A stretch of DNA of 35,897 bases from an uncultured Methylococcaceae bacterium (GTDB lineage: Bacteria; Pseudomonadota; Gammaproteobacteria; Methylococcales; Methylomonadaceae), in assembly GCA_903863905.1 (NCBI GenBank), contig CAIPDT010000167.1:1-35897 (forward strand). Reading direction: 5' to 3'. Position 1 is the first letter of the stretch, and each line of letters begins with the position of its first letter. Shown piece after piece: positions 1-9,881 of the stretch. A program made the translations under genes and the position numbers. Below the pieces are notes generated by a model. It was given only the letters and a program-made list of their open reading frames with translations, was not told the origin of the DNA and ran no database searches.

Positions 1-1
1 A

Positions 2-1365
<1,364 letters not shown>

Positions 1366-1366
<1 letters not shown>

Positions 1367-2568
1367 TGTCGGCTAGAGAAATTTTAGATAGCATTGAGCC
1401 GCATTTTACAAAAGGTGGTCGTCTTGCTAAGTATTACGGTCTCTATGAGATGGTGGATACTTTCATTTATACGCCTGCTGATGTAACACGCGGCACAACT
1501 CATGTTCGTGATGGTAACGACCTGAAACGAACCATGACTTTTGTAGTAATCGCCACATTATTTTGTGTGTTGATGGCCATGTATAACACCGGTTATCAAG
1601 CCAATTTAGCCATGGAATCAATGGGGCTTGAGAAAATTGCTAACTGGCGTAGTGTCCCGATGATGATTTTCGGGTATAACACCATGAATCCTTTTTCTAA
1701 TTTGGTTCACGGCGCTTTATATTTCTTACCTATCTATATCACTACGTTAGCGATTGGTGGTATTTGGGAAGTTTTATTTGCGACTGTTCGTGGCCATGAA
1801 GTTAACGAAGGTTTCTTAGTTTCATCGATGTTGTATACCTTAATCATGCCGCCTGATATGCCTTTATGGCAGGTTGCTTTAGGTATCTCATTTGGTATCG
1901 TGATTGGTAAAGAAGTTTTTGGTGGTACCGGTAAAAACTTTTTAAATCCCGCGTTAACAGGTAGAGCTTTTTTATACTTTGCTTATCCTGCTTCAATGAC
2001 AGGCGATTCAATTTGGGTGGCTGTTGATGGTTATACTAGAGCAACTCCCTTAGGGATTGCAGCAAACGGTGGTCTTGACGCAGTTCGTGCGGCTGATTAC
2101 AGTTGGGTACAAACTTTCTTTGGTTTTGAGCCAGGTTGTTTAGGTGAAACGTCAACACTTGCGATTTTAATTGGCGCCGCCTTCTTGATATACACTCGCG
2201 TTGCTTCTTATCGCATTATGGGTGGTGTTTTTGCCGGTATGGTGATTATTTCAACCCTATTTAACGTGATTGGTAGCGATACTAATCCTATGTTTGCTCT
2301 TCCATGGTATTGGCATTTAACCTTAGGTGGTTTTGCTTTTGGTATGGTTTATATGGCTACTGATCCAGTGAGTGCGGCAATGACTAATACAGGTCGTTGG
2401 GTATTTGGTGCCTTAGTAGGGGGTATGACAGTGTTAATCAGAGTTGTTAATCCAGCGTTCCCCGAAGGTATTATGCTGGCAATTCTATTTTCAAACATGT
2501 TTGCGCCAACGATTGATTATTTTGTCATTCAGGCTAATATTAGAAGAAGGATGAAACGTCATGCCTAA
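1366..2568 (+). CDS. nqrB: Na+-translocating NADH:quinone reductase subunit B
   Basis: A 400-residue multi-pass membrane subunit of the Na+-NQR that carries a covalently bound FMN and is central to sodium translocation. The flavinylation motif is seen as DGYTRAT with the acceptor threonine at about residue 227; the Vibrio motif usually reads SGAT, so the two residues before Ala-Thr differ, but the Asp and the Ala-Thr pair are kept. Membrane segments are spread from about residue 55 to the end, interrupted by the soluble loop holding the FMN site. The AAGGAAGG just before the ATG is a good ribosome site inside the end of nqrA. The 3' end overlaps nqrC by 8 bases. Confidence 0.96.
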
Positions 2569-3487
2569 TAAATGTAAACACATGGAAAAATTGAATGCGA
2601 CCTTAGAGCAATACGAGCAGTATCGTAAGTTCATTATCTATAAAGATAAGGTATTGGCTCTTGGAAATGATAGTTTAGAAAAAACAATTGCTATCGCAGT
2701 GTCTTTATGTCTCGTATGTGCGGTTTTAGTATCATTTGCAGCGGTGGCTTTAAAGCCGTTACAAGTGGGTAATAAAGCGGCAGACATGAAGAAAAACATT
2801 TTGGAGGTAGCAGGTTTATTAGAAGATGGTGCTGATATTAACGCGGCATTTTCTGACAAAATCGAATCTAAAATTGTTGACTTAGAAACCGGTGATTATG
2901 TTGATAGCGTTAATGCTGAAGAATATGATCAACGTAAAGCGGCTAAAGATCCTGCTCAAAGTATCTTAATCCCAAAAGATAAAGATATCGCACATATCCG
3001 TGTTAAAGCTAAATACGCTAAAGTATTTTTAGTGAAAGAAGCGGGCCAAGTTAAATCAATTATTCTGCCAATTAACGGCTATGGTTTATGGTCAACTTTA
3101 TACGGCTTTTTATCTTTAGAAGCAGATGGTCAAACGGTTCAAAGTATTAACTTTTATGATCAACAAGAAACTCCAGGCTTAGGTGGTGAAGTTGTAAACC
3201 CTGTTTGGCGTGCGTTGTGGAAAGGTAAAAAAGTCTATGCTGAAAGTGATCAACCTTCGTTAGATAAAGGTTTGATTGGTGAAGCGGATATTGGTGAGCC
3301 TGCTTTAAGTTTAATTAAAGGAACAGTCGATACCACTAAACCCGGATCACAATACCAAGTTGACGGTCTTGCAGGTGCGACCTTAACCAGTACGGGTGTG
3401 ACCAATTTAGTGAGATATTGGACAAGTAATGAAGGTTTTGCACCGTATTTGAAAAAAGTTAGAACGGTTAAAGGGGTAAAATCATGA
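2561..3487 (+). CDS. nqrC: Na+-translocating NADH:quinone reductase subunit C, with N-terminal extension
   Basis: NqrC carries the second covalent FMN of the Na+-NQR on a periplasmic domain anchored by one N-terminal membrane helix. The helix is at about residues 41-63, and the flavinylation motif D-G-L-A-G-A-T places the acceptor threonine at residue 274. At 308 residues it is longer than the roughly 260 usual for the family: about 35 hydrophilic residues precede the point where known NqrC proteins begin (NDSLEKT, residue 36). I kept the ATG at 2561 because AGAAGG lies 10 bases upstream and it overlaps nqrB in the manner of the other operon junctions. The ATG at 2582 has no visible ribosome site, and a TTG near residue 32 is possible but weak. 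Confidence 0.93.
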   Translation: MPNKCKHMEKLNATLEQYEQYRKFIIYKDKVLALGNDSLEKTIAIAVSLCLVCAVLVSFAAVALKPLQVGNKAADMKKNILEVAGLLEDGADINAAFSDKIESKIVDLETGDYVDSVNAEEYDQRKAAKDPAQSILIPKDKDIAHIRVKAKYAKVFLVKEAGQVKSIILPINGYGLWSTLYGFLSLEADGQTVQSINFYDQQETPGLGGEVVNPVWRALWKGKKVYAESDQPSLDKGLIGEADIGEPALSLIKGTVDTTKPGSQYQVDGLAGATLTSTGVTNLVRYWTSNEGFAPYLKKVRTVKGVKS

Positions 3488-4164
3488 GTGCAATTTTAAA
3501 TGATGAAACAAAAAAAGTATTAACCACACCATTGGTTAATGATAATCCAATCACGCTACAAGTATTGGGTATTTGTTCTGCATTAGCGGTAACATCACAA
3601 ATGTCTACTTCGCTGATTATGGCGTTGGCTTTGACTTTAGTAACTGCATTTTCAAGTGCAGCCATTAGTGCAATTAGAAATCACATTCCAAGCAGTATTC
3701 GTATTATTGTGCAAATGACCATTATTGCTTCTTTAGTAATCGTGGTTGATCAGTTGTTAAAAGCGTTTGCTTATGATGTGAGTAAACAGTTATCAGTATT
3801 CGTGGGTTTGATTATTACTAACTGTATCGTTATGGGTCGTGCTGAAGGTTATGCGATGAAAAATCCACCTTTAGAAAGCTTCATGGACGGTATCGGTAAT
3901 GGTTTAGGCTACAGTTTGATCTTGATCATCGTGGCTTTCTTTAGAGAAACATTGGGGTCTGGTAAATTATTAGGCATCGAAGTTTTTAAATTAACTAAAG
4001 ATGGCGGTTGGTACGATCCAAACGGTTTAATGTTATTACCACCGAGTGCTTTCTTTATCATTGGTTTGATTATTTGGGGTGTCCGTCAATGGAAACCTGC
4101 TCAAGCTGAAAAGGTAGAGTTTAAGATTATGGCGATTTCTCATGGTGAAGGAGGACATCACTAA
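3484..4164 (+). CDS. nqrD: Na+-translocating NADH:quinone reductase subunit D
   Basis: A 226-residue integral membrane subunit, homologous to NqrE and to the electron-transport subunits of the Rnf complex. NqrD and NqrE form an inverted-topology pair in the membrane core of the complex and hold an intramembrane iron centre. Hydrophobic helices cover most of the protein; the family signature [17 protein letters not shown] is visible in the middle and contains the conserved cysteine. It starts in an ATGA overlap with nqrC, after a purine-rich AAGGGG, and its stop overlaps the nqrE start by one base. Confidence 0.96.
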   Translation: MSAILNDETKKVLTTPLVNDNPITLQVLGICSALAVTSQMSTSLIMALALTLVTAFSSAAISAIRNHIPSSIRIIVQMTIIASLVIVVDQLLKAFAYDVSKQLSVFVGLIITNCIVMGRAEGYAMKNPPLESFMDGIGNGLGYSLILIIVAFFRETLGSGKLLGIEVFKLTKDGGWYDPNGLMLLPPSAFFIIGLIIWGVRQWKPAQAEKVEFKIMAISHGEGGHH

Positions 4165-4772
4165 TGGAAGCTTATATTAGTTTATTTGTAAAAGCTGTCT
4201 TTATTGAAAATTTGGCCTTGTCCTTCTTTTTGGGCATGTGTACCTTTATCGCAGTATCAAAGAAAATTTCTACTGCGATGGGTCTAGGGATTGCCGTAAT
4301 GGTGGTACAAGCCATTACAGTACCTGCCAATAATGTTGTTTACCATGCGTTGTTAAAAGAAGATGCCTTGTCTTGGATAGGGATAACAGGCGTTGATTTA
4401 AGCTTTTTAGCCTTATTAAGCTGTATCGGTATGATTGCGGCATTAGTACAGATTCTTGAGATGATTCTGGATAAGTTTTTCCCCGCGTTATATTTTGCTC
4501 TGGGTGTGTTTTTACCTTTAATCACCGTAAACTGCGCTATTTTAGGCGGCAGTTTATTTATGATTGAACGTGATTACAACTTTGGTGAAAGTGTTACTTA
4601 CGGTGTAGGTAGTGGCTTGGGTTGGGCATTGGCTATTACAGTCATGGCCGGTGTTCGCGAAAAACTTAAATACAGTGATATTCCAGCCGGTTTGCAAGGT
4701 TTGGGCATTACTTTTATTACTGCGGGTCTGATGTCACTTGGCTTCATGGCTTTCTCTGGAATCCAACTATAA
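4164..4772 (+). CDS. nqrE: Na+-translocating NADH:quinone reductase subunit E
   Basis: A 202-residue membrane subunit, the partner of NqrD. The sequence is almost wholly hydrophobic, with the family features [14 protein letters not shown] near the start and [14 protein letters not shown] in the second half. The two cysteines in these segments match those that ligate the intramembrane iron centre in the family. A strong ribosome site (GAAGGAGG) lies inside the end of nqrD, and the stop codon of nqrD overlaps the start. It is followed 12 bases later by nqrF. Confidence 0.97.
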   Translation: MEAYISLFVKAVFIENLALSFFLGMCTFIAVSKKISTAMGLGIAVMVVQAITVPANNVVYHALLKEDALSWIGITGVDLSFLALLSCIGMIAALVQILEMILDKFFPALYFALGVFLPLITVNCAILGGSLFMIERDYNFGESVTYGVGSGLGWALAITVMAGVREKLKYSDIPAGLQGLGITFITAGLMSLGFMAFSGIQL

Positions 4773-4784
4773 GAAGGTAGTGTA

Positions 4785-6005
4785 ATGCTGGAAATTCTCT
4801 TAGGGATCATTATTTTCACGGCGTTTGTGATTGCACTGGTATTTGTTATTATCGGAGCAAAAAGCAAATTGGTCGCGGAAGGAGATGTTGAGATCCTGAT
4901 CAATGATGAAAAGAAAATTCATGTGCCCGTAGGTTCAAAACTATTAACAGCGTTAGCAGATAGTGGTTTGTTTGTATCGTCTGCCTGTGGTGGTGGCGGT
5001 ACCTGTGGTCAATGTAAAGTAAAAATAAATTCAGGGGGTGGAGAAATCTTACCGACTGAATTAAGCCATATTACTAAACGTGAAGCGGCTCATGGCGAGC
5101 GTCTTTCATGCCAAGTAACGGTAAAACATAACATGAACATTGAAGTTGAAGATGAAGTCTTCGGCGTAAAAAAATGGGAATGTACTGTTAAGTCTAACAA
5201 TAACGTAGCAACGTTTATTAAAGAGCTCGTGTTGGAATTACCGTCTGGCGAAGAAATAAATTATAAAGCTGGTGGTTATATTCAAATTGAATGCCCAGCG
5301 CATATTGCTAAGTACAGTGATTTCAAGATTGAAGAACGTTTTCATGAAGATTGGAATAAGTTTAACTTATGGCGTTATGTCTCTGACGTTAAAGAGCCTG
5401 CGTTACGTGCCTATTCCATGGCAAGTTATCCTGAAGAAAAAGAAATTATGCTGAACGTACGTATTGCGACACCGCCTCCTGGTGCGCCTGATACTGTACC
5501 GCCTGGTATTATGTCTTCTTATATCTTTGATTTGAAACCAGGCGATAAATGTACCATTTCAGGACCTTATGGCGAATTTTATGCTAAAGAAACTGAAGCA
5601 GAAATGGTATTTGTGGGTGGTGGTGCTGGTATGGCACCCATGCGTTCACATATCTTTGATCAATTACGTCGATTGAAATCTAAACGTAAAATGACTTTCT
5701 GGTACGGTGCTCGTAGCAAACGCGAAATGTTCTATGTAGAAGATTTTGATATGCTGGCTAAAGAAAATGATAACTTTGAATGGCATGTAGCGTTATCAGA
5801 TCCATTACCGGATGATAACTGGGATGGTTATAAAGGCTTCATTCACAATGTATTGTTTGAAGAGTTTATTAAAAATCATCCAGCTCCAGAAGATTGTGAA
5901 TTCTACATGTGTGGACCTCCAATCATGAACACCTCAGTGATTAACATGTTGATTGCAAATGGCGTAGAGCCAGAAAACATCATGTTAGATGACTTTGGCG
6001 GTTAA
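4785..6005 (+). CDS. nqrF: Na+-translocating NADH:quinone reductase subunit F (NADH dehydrogenase)
   Basis: The electron-entry subunit: it oxidises NADH on FAD and passes electrons through a 2Fe-2S centre. A single membrane helix spans residues 2-24. The ferredoxin domain follows, with cluster cysteines at C68, C74, C77 and C109. A ferredoxin-reductase domain comes next, with the FAD motif RAYS at 208-211, the NADH-loop motif [11 protein letters not shown] near 278-288, the cysteine motif FYMCGPP near the C-terminus, and the terminal LDDFGG. The length (406) is normal. AGAAGG lies upstream of the ATG. It is the last gene before a clear terminator. Confidence 0.97.
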   Translation: MLEILLGIIIFTAFVIALVFVIIGAKSKLVAEGDVEILINDEKKIHVPVGSKLLTALADSGLFVSSACGGGGTCGQCKVKINSGGGEILPTELSHITKREAAHGERLSCQVTVKHNMNIEVEDEVFGVKKWECTVKSNNNVATFIKELVLELPSGEEINYKAGGYIQIECPAHIAKYSDFKIEERFHEDWNKFNLWRYVSDVKEPALRAYSMASYPEEKEIMLNVRIATPPPGAPDTVPPGIMSSYIFDLKPGDKCTISGPYGEFYAKETEAEMVFVGGGAGMAPMRSHIFDQLRRLKSKRKMTFWYGARSKREMFYVEDFDMLAKENDNFEWHVALSDPLPDDNWDGYKGFIHNVLFEEFIKNHPAPEDCEFYMCGPPIMNTSVINMLIANGVEPENIMLDDFGG

Positions 6006-6022
6006 TTAAGGCGGTAGTACAG

Positions 6023-6056
6023 CACACCTCTTAAGGGTTTTTATTTAAGAGGTGTG
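6023..6056 (+). other. hairpin after nqrF
   Basis: A perfect 12-bp inverted repeat (arms 6023-6034 and 6045-6056, loop 10 bases) lies 17 bases after nqrF. It has no downstream T-run of its own. It may stabilise the 3' end of the nqr messenger or act together with the canonical terminator that follows at 6071. Confidence 0.6.
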
Positions 6057-6070
6057 TCACAAAAGAAATA

Positions 6071-6107
6071 AAACGAGGTTTGGCTCAGTCTATTCCTCGT
6101 TTTTTTG
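6071..6107 (+). terminator. Rho-independent terminator of the nqrABCDEF operon
   Basis: The stem AAACGAGG/CCTCGTTT (6071-6078 and 6095-6102) runs directly into a T-run ending at about 6106. This is the standard intrinsic terminator shape, and it separates nqrF from nqrM. nqrM is therefore probably expressed by read-through or from its own promoter in 6108-6170; I could not pick out convincing promoter boxes there. Confidence 0.85.
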
Positions 6108-6184
6108 TTATGGGTGAATTATATTTAGGTCAGGCGTACTTTATATTACGTGCTACCTAACAAATAACTATTGAGGATGAAATC

Positions 6185-6376
6185 ATGACTATGTTTTTAA
6201 GTACTTTTGTAGTAATGCTGGTAGTGATTGCTATTATGGCAATTGGCGTTATCTTTGGTAGACGCGCTATTAAAGGCTCTTGTGGGGGCGGTATGAGCAA
6301 AGCGGAATGTGTGTGTGTTGAGAAATGTGATAAAAGAAAAAAGATGGATGCAGAAGCCCAGTTAAACCAAGGGTAA
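6185..6376 (+). CDS. nqrM: Na+-NQR maturation protein NqrM
   Basis: A 63-residue membrane-anchored protein of the NqrM (DUF539) family, needed for assembly of the Na+-NQR, apparently by delivering iron to the NqrD/NqrE centre. It has one N-terminal membrane helix (residues 4-25), a basic step (GRRAIKG), and then the conserved cysteines C33, C42, C44 and C48 in the pattern SCGGG..ECVCVEKC. A good ribosome site (TTGAGGATG) precedes the ATG. It follows the nqr operon after a terminator, the usual location in gammaproteobacteria. Confidence 0.93.
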   Translation: MTMFLSTFVVMLVVIAIMAIGVIFGRRAIKGSCGGGMSKAECVCVEKCDKRKKMDAEAQLNQG

Positions 6377-6392
6377 GTTGCGTTAATACTGA

Positions 6393-7817
6393 ATGCAAAC
6401 TTACTACTGGCACGATTACGAAACCTTCGGTATTGATCCTCAACGTGATCGTCCGGCTCAATTTGCCGGACTTAGAACGGATGAAGACTTTAATATCATT
6501 GATGACCCGTTGGTTATTTACTGTAAACCAACCGCTGATTACTTACCTAATCCCGATGCCTGTTTAATCACCGGCATTACTCCGCAACTTGCCTATCAAA
6601 AAGGGCTGTGTGAAGCTGAATTTATCGCACAGATCAATTCAGAAATGTCCGAACCCAATACCTGTACCTTGGGTTATAACACCTTGCGTTTTGATGACGA
6701 GGTGACCCGCAATTGTTTATATCGAAACTTTTATGATCCTTATGCCAGAGAATGGCAAAATGGAAATTCTCGTTGGGACATGATTGATGTCGTCAGAGCG
6801 GCAAGGGCACTGCGTCCAGATGGCATTCATTGGCCCGTTGATGAACACGGCAAAGCGAATATAAGACTGGATCAATTAACCATCGTGAATAATATCGCCC
6901 ATGAATCGGCTCATGATGCGTTATCCGATGTCTATGCAACTATCAATGTTGCCAAATTAATCAAACAGGCTCAACCTAAACTGTTCCAATTTTTAATGAG
7001 CCATCGCTCTAAAGCAAAAGTACTGGAATTATTGCAATTAGGCAGTTTTAAACCGGTGGTACATATTTCAGGTCAGTATGGCACCGCAAAAAGTTCTTTA
7101 GCCGTCGTCGTCCCCCTGTGTAAACATCCTACCAATACTAATGGGGTAATCGTTTATGATTTATCCGTCGATCCAGAAGCTTTGTTAACATTATCAATTG
7201 AGGAAATTCGGTATCGACTCTTTACTCGTAAAGAAGACTTACCAGAAGGTATGAGTCGAATTCCGCTTAAAACCGTGCATATTAATAAGTGTCCGGTGGT
7301 AGCTCCGCTCAATGTATTGCGCCCCGAAGATCAACACCGCTTAAGGCTTGATGTCGCGTTGTGCATAGCTCATAACGAACAATTTAAATCCTGTGCTCAT
7401 ATTGATCAGAAAGTTGCAGACGTTTTTTCGGGGAATGGCTATGGTGAGCCCAGTTCTGATCCTGATTTAGCCCTTTACAGTGGTGGCTTTTTTTCTGAGT
7501 TGGATAAGCACGCGATGAATAAAATTAGACTGTCAGCGCCTGATAAGTTAGCCAGACAGACATTTAAATTTATGGATAAGCGTTTGGCTGAGATGCTCTT
7601 TAGATATAGAGCCCGAAACTACCCGGAAACATTAACTCAAGAAGAGCAGGTGCATTGGGTTGCGTTTTGTAATACTCGGTTAACAGGACGAGAAGAGGGC
7701 GGTGGGCTCAGTTCTGAAGTTTTTCAAGCGCGGATAAAAGCGCTCCGTGAAACGCATCCAGAGCAGGGGAGTCTTTTAGACGAACTGAGTGTATATGGCT
7801 TAAGTTTACTGTCTTAA
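6393..7817 (+). CDS. sbcB: exodeoxyribonuclease I
   Basis: Exonuclease I degrades single-stranded DNA 3' to 5' and acts in mismatch repair and recombination. The length (474) matches the E. coli enzyme (475). The DnaQ-like catalytic residues are all present, at a constant offset of 7 from E. coli: D8 and E10 (HDYETFG), D101 (NTLRFDDE), H174 and D179 (HDALSD). The exonuclease domain fills about residues 1-190; the SH3-like and helical C-terminal domains follow. It begins 16 bases after nqrM without a strong ribosome site. Its stop codon overlaps that of the convergent yfbR by 4 bases. Confidence 0.95.
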   Translation: MQTYYWHDYETFGIDPQRDRPAQFAGLRTDEDFNIIDDPLVIYCKPTADYLPNPDACLITGITPQLAYQKGLCEAEFIAQINSEMSEPNTCTLGYNTLRFDDEVTRNCLYRNFYDPYAREWQNGNSRWDMIDVVRAARALRPDGIHWPVDEHGKANIRLDQLTIVNNIAHESAHDALSDVYATINVAKLIKQAQPKLFQFLMSHRSKAKVLELLQLGSFKPVVHISGQYGTAKSSLAVVVPLCKHPTNTNGVIVYDLSVDPEALLTLSIEEIRYRLFTRKEDLPEGMSRIPLKTVHINKCPVVAPLNVLRPEDQHRLRLDVALCIAHNEQFKSCAHIDQKVADVFSGNGYGEPSSDPDLALYSGGFFSELDKHAMNKIRLSAPDKLARQTFKFMDKRLAEMLFRYRARNYPETLTQEEQVHWVAFCNTRLTGREEGGGLSSEVFQARIKALRETHPEQGSLLDELSVYGLSLLS

Positions 7818-8419
7818 TGGGTTTGCATTAAGCCATCTAAGGTTAAACCACAACTGGGTACAAAAGCCTGCATAAAAAAGATGACTTCGGGTTGATCTGA
7901 TTCACCAATGGCTAAGGCAATGTGTTCGGCGGCGATTTCAAATTCAGAGTTACCGGCTTTTAATTCGGCTTGGCATTTAAGATAGGCGGATATTTTATCG
8001 GCCGCTTTAATGATTTTTACATGCTCTTCGGGCAGTAGATCATGACTGATTAAAGGCGCAAAATCAGCTTGTAAATCTTTGGGCAACAGCGCCAGTAATT
8101 CTAACTCGGCTTGATGTTCAATTTGTTTATAGGCTTTTTTAATGGCGGTGGAGTGATATTTAATGGGTGTGGGCAGATCGCCGGTAATCACTTCAGAAAT
8201 ATCATGATAAAGAGCCGCCGTTGCAATAGCATTAGCATCGACCGTACCGTTGTAATAGCGATTCTTGATCAGCGCAAGGGTATGCGCAATAACAGAAACT
8301 TCCCAACTGTGTTCCATGACATTTTCTTCATGCGCATTACGTTTAAGCCCCCAGCGTTTAATCCAGCGAAGTCTGGATAAATAGGCATAAAAAGTACTGG
8401 ATACTAATATCTCTTTCAT
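7814..8419 (-). CDS. yfbR: 5'-deoxynucleotidase, HD-domain (YfbR)
   Basis: YfbR hydrolyses deoxyribonucleoside 5'-monophosphates and helps keep dNTP pools balanced. The protein (201 residues; E. coli 199) keeps the full active site shifted by 4 from E. coli numbering: R22 and W23 (substrate selection), metal ligands H37, H72, D73 and D141, and E76 and D81. It is transcribed toward sbcB and shares 4 terminal bases with it. Its 5' side faces ylqF across a 107-base divergent intergenic region. Confidence 0.93.
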   Translation of the reverse strand: MKEILVSSTFYAYLSRLRWIKRWGLKRNAHEENVMEHSWEVSVIAHTLALIKNRYYNGTVDANAIATAALYHDISEVITGDLPTPIKYHSTAIKKAYKQIEHQAELELLALLPKDLQADFAPLISHDLLPEEHVKIIKAADKISAYLKCQAELKAGNSEFEIAAEHIALAIGESDQPEVIFFMQAFVPSCGLTLDGLMQTH

Positions 8420-8526
8420 TATGTTGAATTTCCTACTTTTAAAAGCGCTGATCTGCTAAGGTGTACAGTAAAACATGGGTGTATTTTACGCCTACTTGTC
8501 AATTTCACTTATTTTATTATTAAATT

Positions 8527-9462
8527 ATGTTAATTCAGTGGTACCCCGGTCACATGCACAAGGCCAGCAAAGAGGTTAAACAAACTTTGCATCAAGTTGA
8601 TGTGGTGATTGAAGTGCTTGATGCACGTCTCCCTTTTAGCAGTCAAAACCCAATGCTAACCACGTTACGAGGTGATAAACCTTGTATCAAAATCTTAAGT
8701 AAAAGTGATTTAGCCGATCCAGAACGAACGCAAGAATGGCAAACCTATTTAGAGCAAGAGCAGGGCGTTAAAACCTTAGCGGTGACGGTTGAGCACCCAG
8801 AGAAAATTCGCCAACTATCCGATTTATGTCACAAAATGTTACCGGATAAAGCCCCGAGTGGCCGCTTGATTCATGCGCTGATTATGGGGATTCCTAATGT
8901 TGGAAAATCAACCTTAATTAATGTGCTTGCCGGACGAATGATCGCTAAAACTGGTAACGAGCCCGCGATTACTAAAATGCAGCAACGTATAGCTTTGGGG
9001 AATGGTATTGTTTTGTTGGATACGCCTGGTATGTTATGGGCGAATGTTGAAAATAAAAACAGTGGTTTTAGGTTGGCGACCACCGGTGCCATTAAAGATA
9101 CTGCTATTGATCATGAACAAATTGCCTATTTTGCGGCCGAGTTTTTGTTAACGGACTATCCAGAACAAGTAAAAGAACGTTATCAACTCGAAGCATTACC
9201 TGTTTCAGAGCAAGCCTTATTAGAAGCGATTGGTAAAAGTCGAGGTTGTTTAAAGTCCGGTGGCCGAGTGGATGTCGATCGCGTTTCTAAAATATTGTTA
9301 GCCGAACTAAGGGCCGGTATGATCGGCAGATTAACCCTTGAAACCCCAGCGATGATGGAAGAAGAGTTAATTGAATTAGCGATTATTCGTGCAGAAAAAG
9401 CCGCCAAAAAAGAAGCAAAAAAACTGAAGTCTAAGAAAGGCTCAAGAGATTCTGCTTCTTAA
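8527..9462 (+). CDS. ylqF: circularly permuted ribosome-biogenesis GTPase, YlqF/RbgA family
   Basis: A 311-residue GTPase with permuted motif order. The G4 motif SKSD is at residues 58-61, the G1 P-loop GIPNVGKST at 121-129, and the G3 DTPG at 165-168, all after the typical N-terminal QWYPGHM. Members assist late assembly of the large ribosomal subunit. The C-terminus ends in a lysine-rich tail (about 290-305), consistent with RNA binding. I see no clear Shine-Dalgarno sequence before the ATG. A strong GGAGG lies at the very end, belonging to whatever follows. The exact orthologue name in gammaproteobacteria is less certain than the family. Confidence 0.9.
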   Translation: MLIQWYPGHMHKASKEVKQTLHQVDVVIEVLDARLPFSSQNPMLTTLRGDKPCIKILSKSDLADPERTQEWQTYLEQEQGVKTLAVTVEHPEKIRQLSDLCHKMLPDKAPSGRLIHALIMGIPNVGKSTLINVLAGRMIAKTGNEPAITKMQQRIALGNGIVLLDTPGMLWANVENKNSGFRLATTGAIKDTAIDHEQIAYFAAEFLLTDYPEQVKERYQLEALPVSEQALLEAIGKSRGCLKSGGRVDVDRVSKILLAELRAGMIGRLTLETPAMMEEELIELAIIRAEKAAKKEAKKLKSKKGSRDSAS

Positions 9463-9472
9463 GGAGGGTTTG

Positions 9473-9529
9473 ATGTTAGGCAGGAAAATGAAAAGCAGCA
9501 TTCATTTTCCGGTTAATTATTTAGAGTAA
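9473..9529 (+). CDS. possible 18-residue peptide (leader-like)
   Basis: An ATG follows a strong GGAGGG with good spacing and opens an 18-codon frame, starting MLGRKMKSS and ending NYLE. It begins 10 bases after ylqF and contains a perfect 10-bp hairpin. Nothing about its composition points to a function. The strong ribosome site is the only reason to list it; it could be a leader peptide, or the site may be fortuitous. Confidence 0.25.
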   Translation: MLGRKMKSSIHFPVNYLE

Positions 9530-9623
9530 CTAATGCCTTGAGAAAGGAAACATTAGCGAATCACCACACAGGGATGTAAGAGGTGATTGGAAATGTACAA
9601 TTGAACATTACACTTCATAAATT

Positions 9624-9857
9624 TTGTTCAATTTGTTATGTTTGATTCAAATGATTGTGCACAAGCATCATTATTCAATATTTCAGACACCTGACGTAAA
9701 TCCAGATTTGTGGAAGCAAGTTAGGGTATCTGCTTTTTGGGATAGACCTAATTTAACTTACGAGAAGTGGTTAACCGCGCTTTTAACAGGTGATGCCCGA
9801 AGCAATACCATGACTGAATTATGTAAAACTCTCTGTCTAAATTATGTTTTAATCTGA
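9624..9857 (+). CDS. hypothetical protein, 77 residues (doubtful)
   Basis: A 77-codon frame ending 24 bases before cydD. The first 25 residues are hydrophobic and unremarkable. The middle (PDVNPDLWKQVRVSAFWDRPNL) reads like a normal soluble protein, with well-placed prolines and tryptophans. There is no visible ribosome site at the ATG, and I recognise no family. It may be a small gene, the remnant of a longer one, or chance. Confidence 0.3.
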   Translation: MFNLLCLIQMIVHKHHYSIFQTPDVNPDLWKQVRVSAFWDRPNLTYEKWLTALLTGDARSNTMTELCKTLCLNYVLI

Positions 9858-9881
9858 GCCTACTTTTTAGTTGGATAGTAT

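Larger units (their letters stand above)
9463..9881. other. 419-base gap between ylqF and cydD: structured, with doubtful small ORFs
   Basis: The first 130 bases hold three consecutive hairpins. H1 has perfect 10-bp arms at 9483-9492 and 9501-9510. H2 has CTAATG/CATTAG at 9530-9535 and 9551-9556, enclosing CCTT-GAGA-AAGG (a GNRA-type loop). H3 has AATCACC/GGTGATT at 9559-9565 and 9582-9588. None has a good T-run, so terminator function is not obvious. A strong ribosome site followed by an 18-codon ORF overlaps H1. A 77-codon ORF lies at 9624-9857. The stretch could be a structured leader for cydDC, a small RNA, or decayed sequence. Confidence 0.5.

Noticed and set aside
9473-9590. c-di-GMP or other known riboswitch upstream of cydDC
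   Set aside because: I looked for the conserved cores of GEMM, TPP and SAM classes and found none; only simple hairpins are present.
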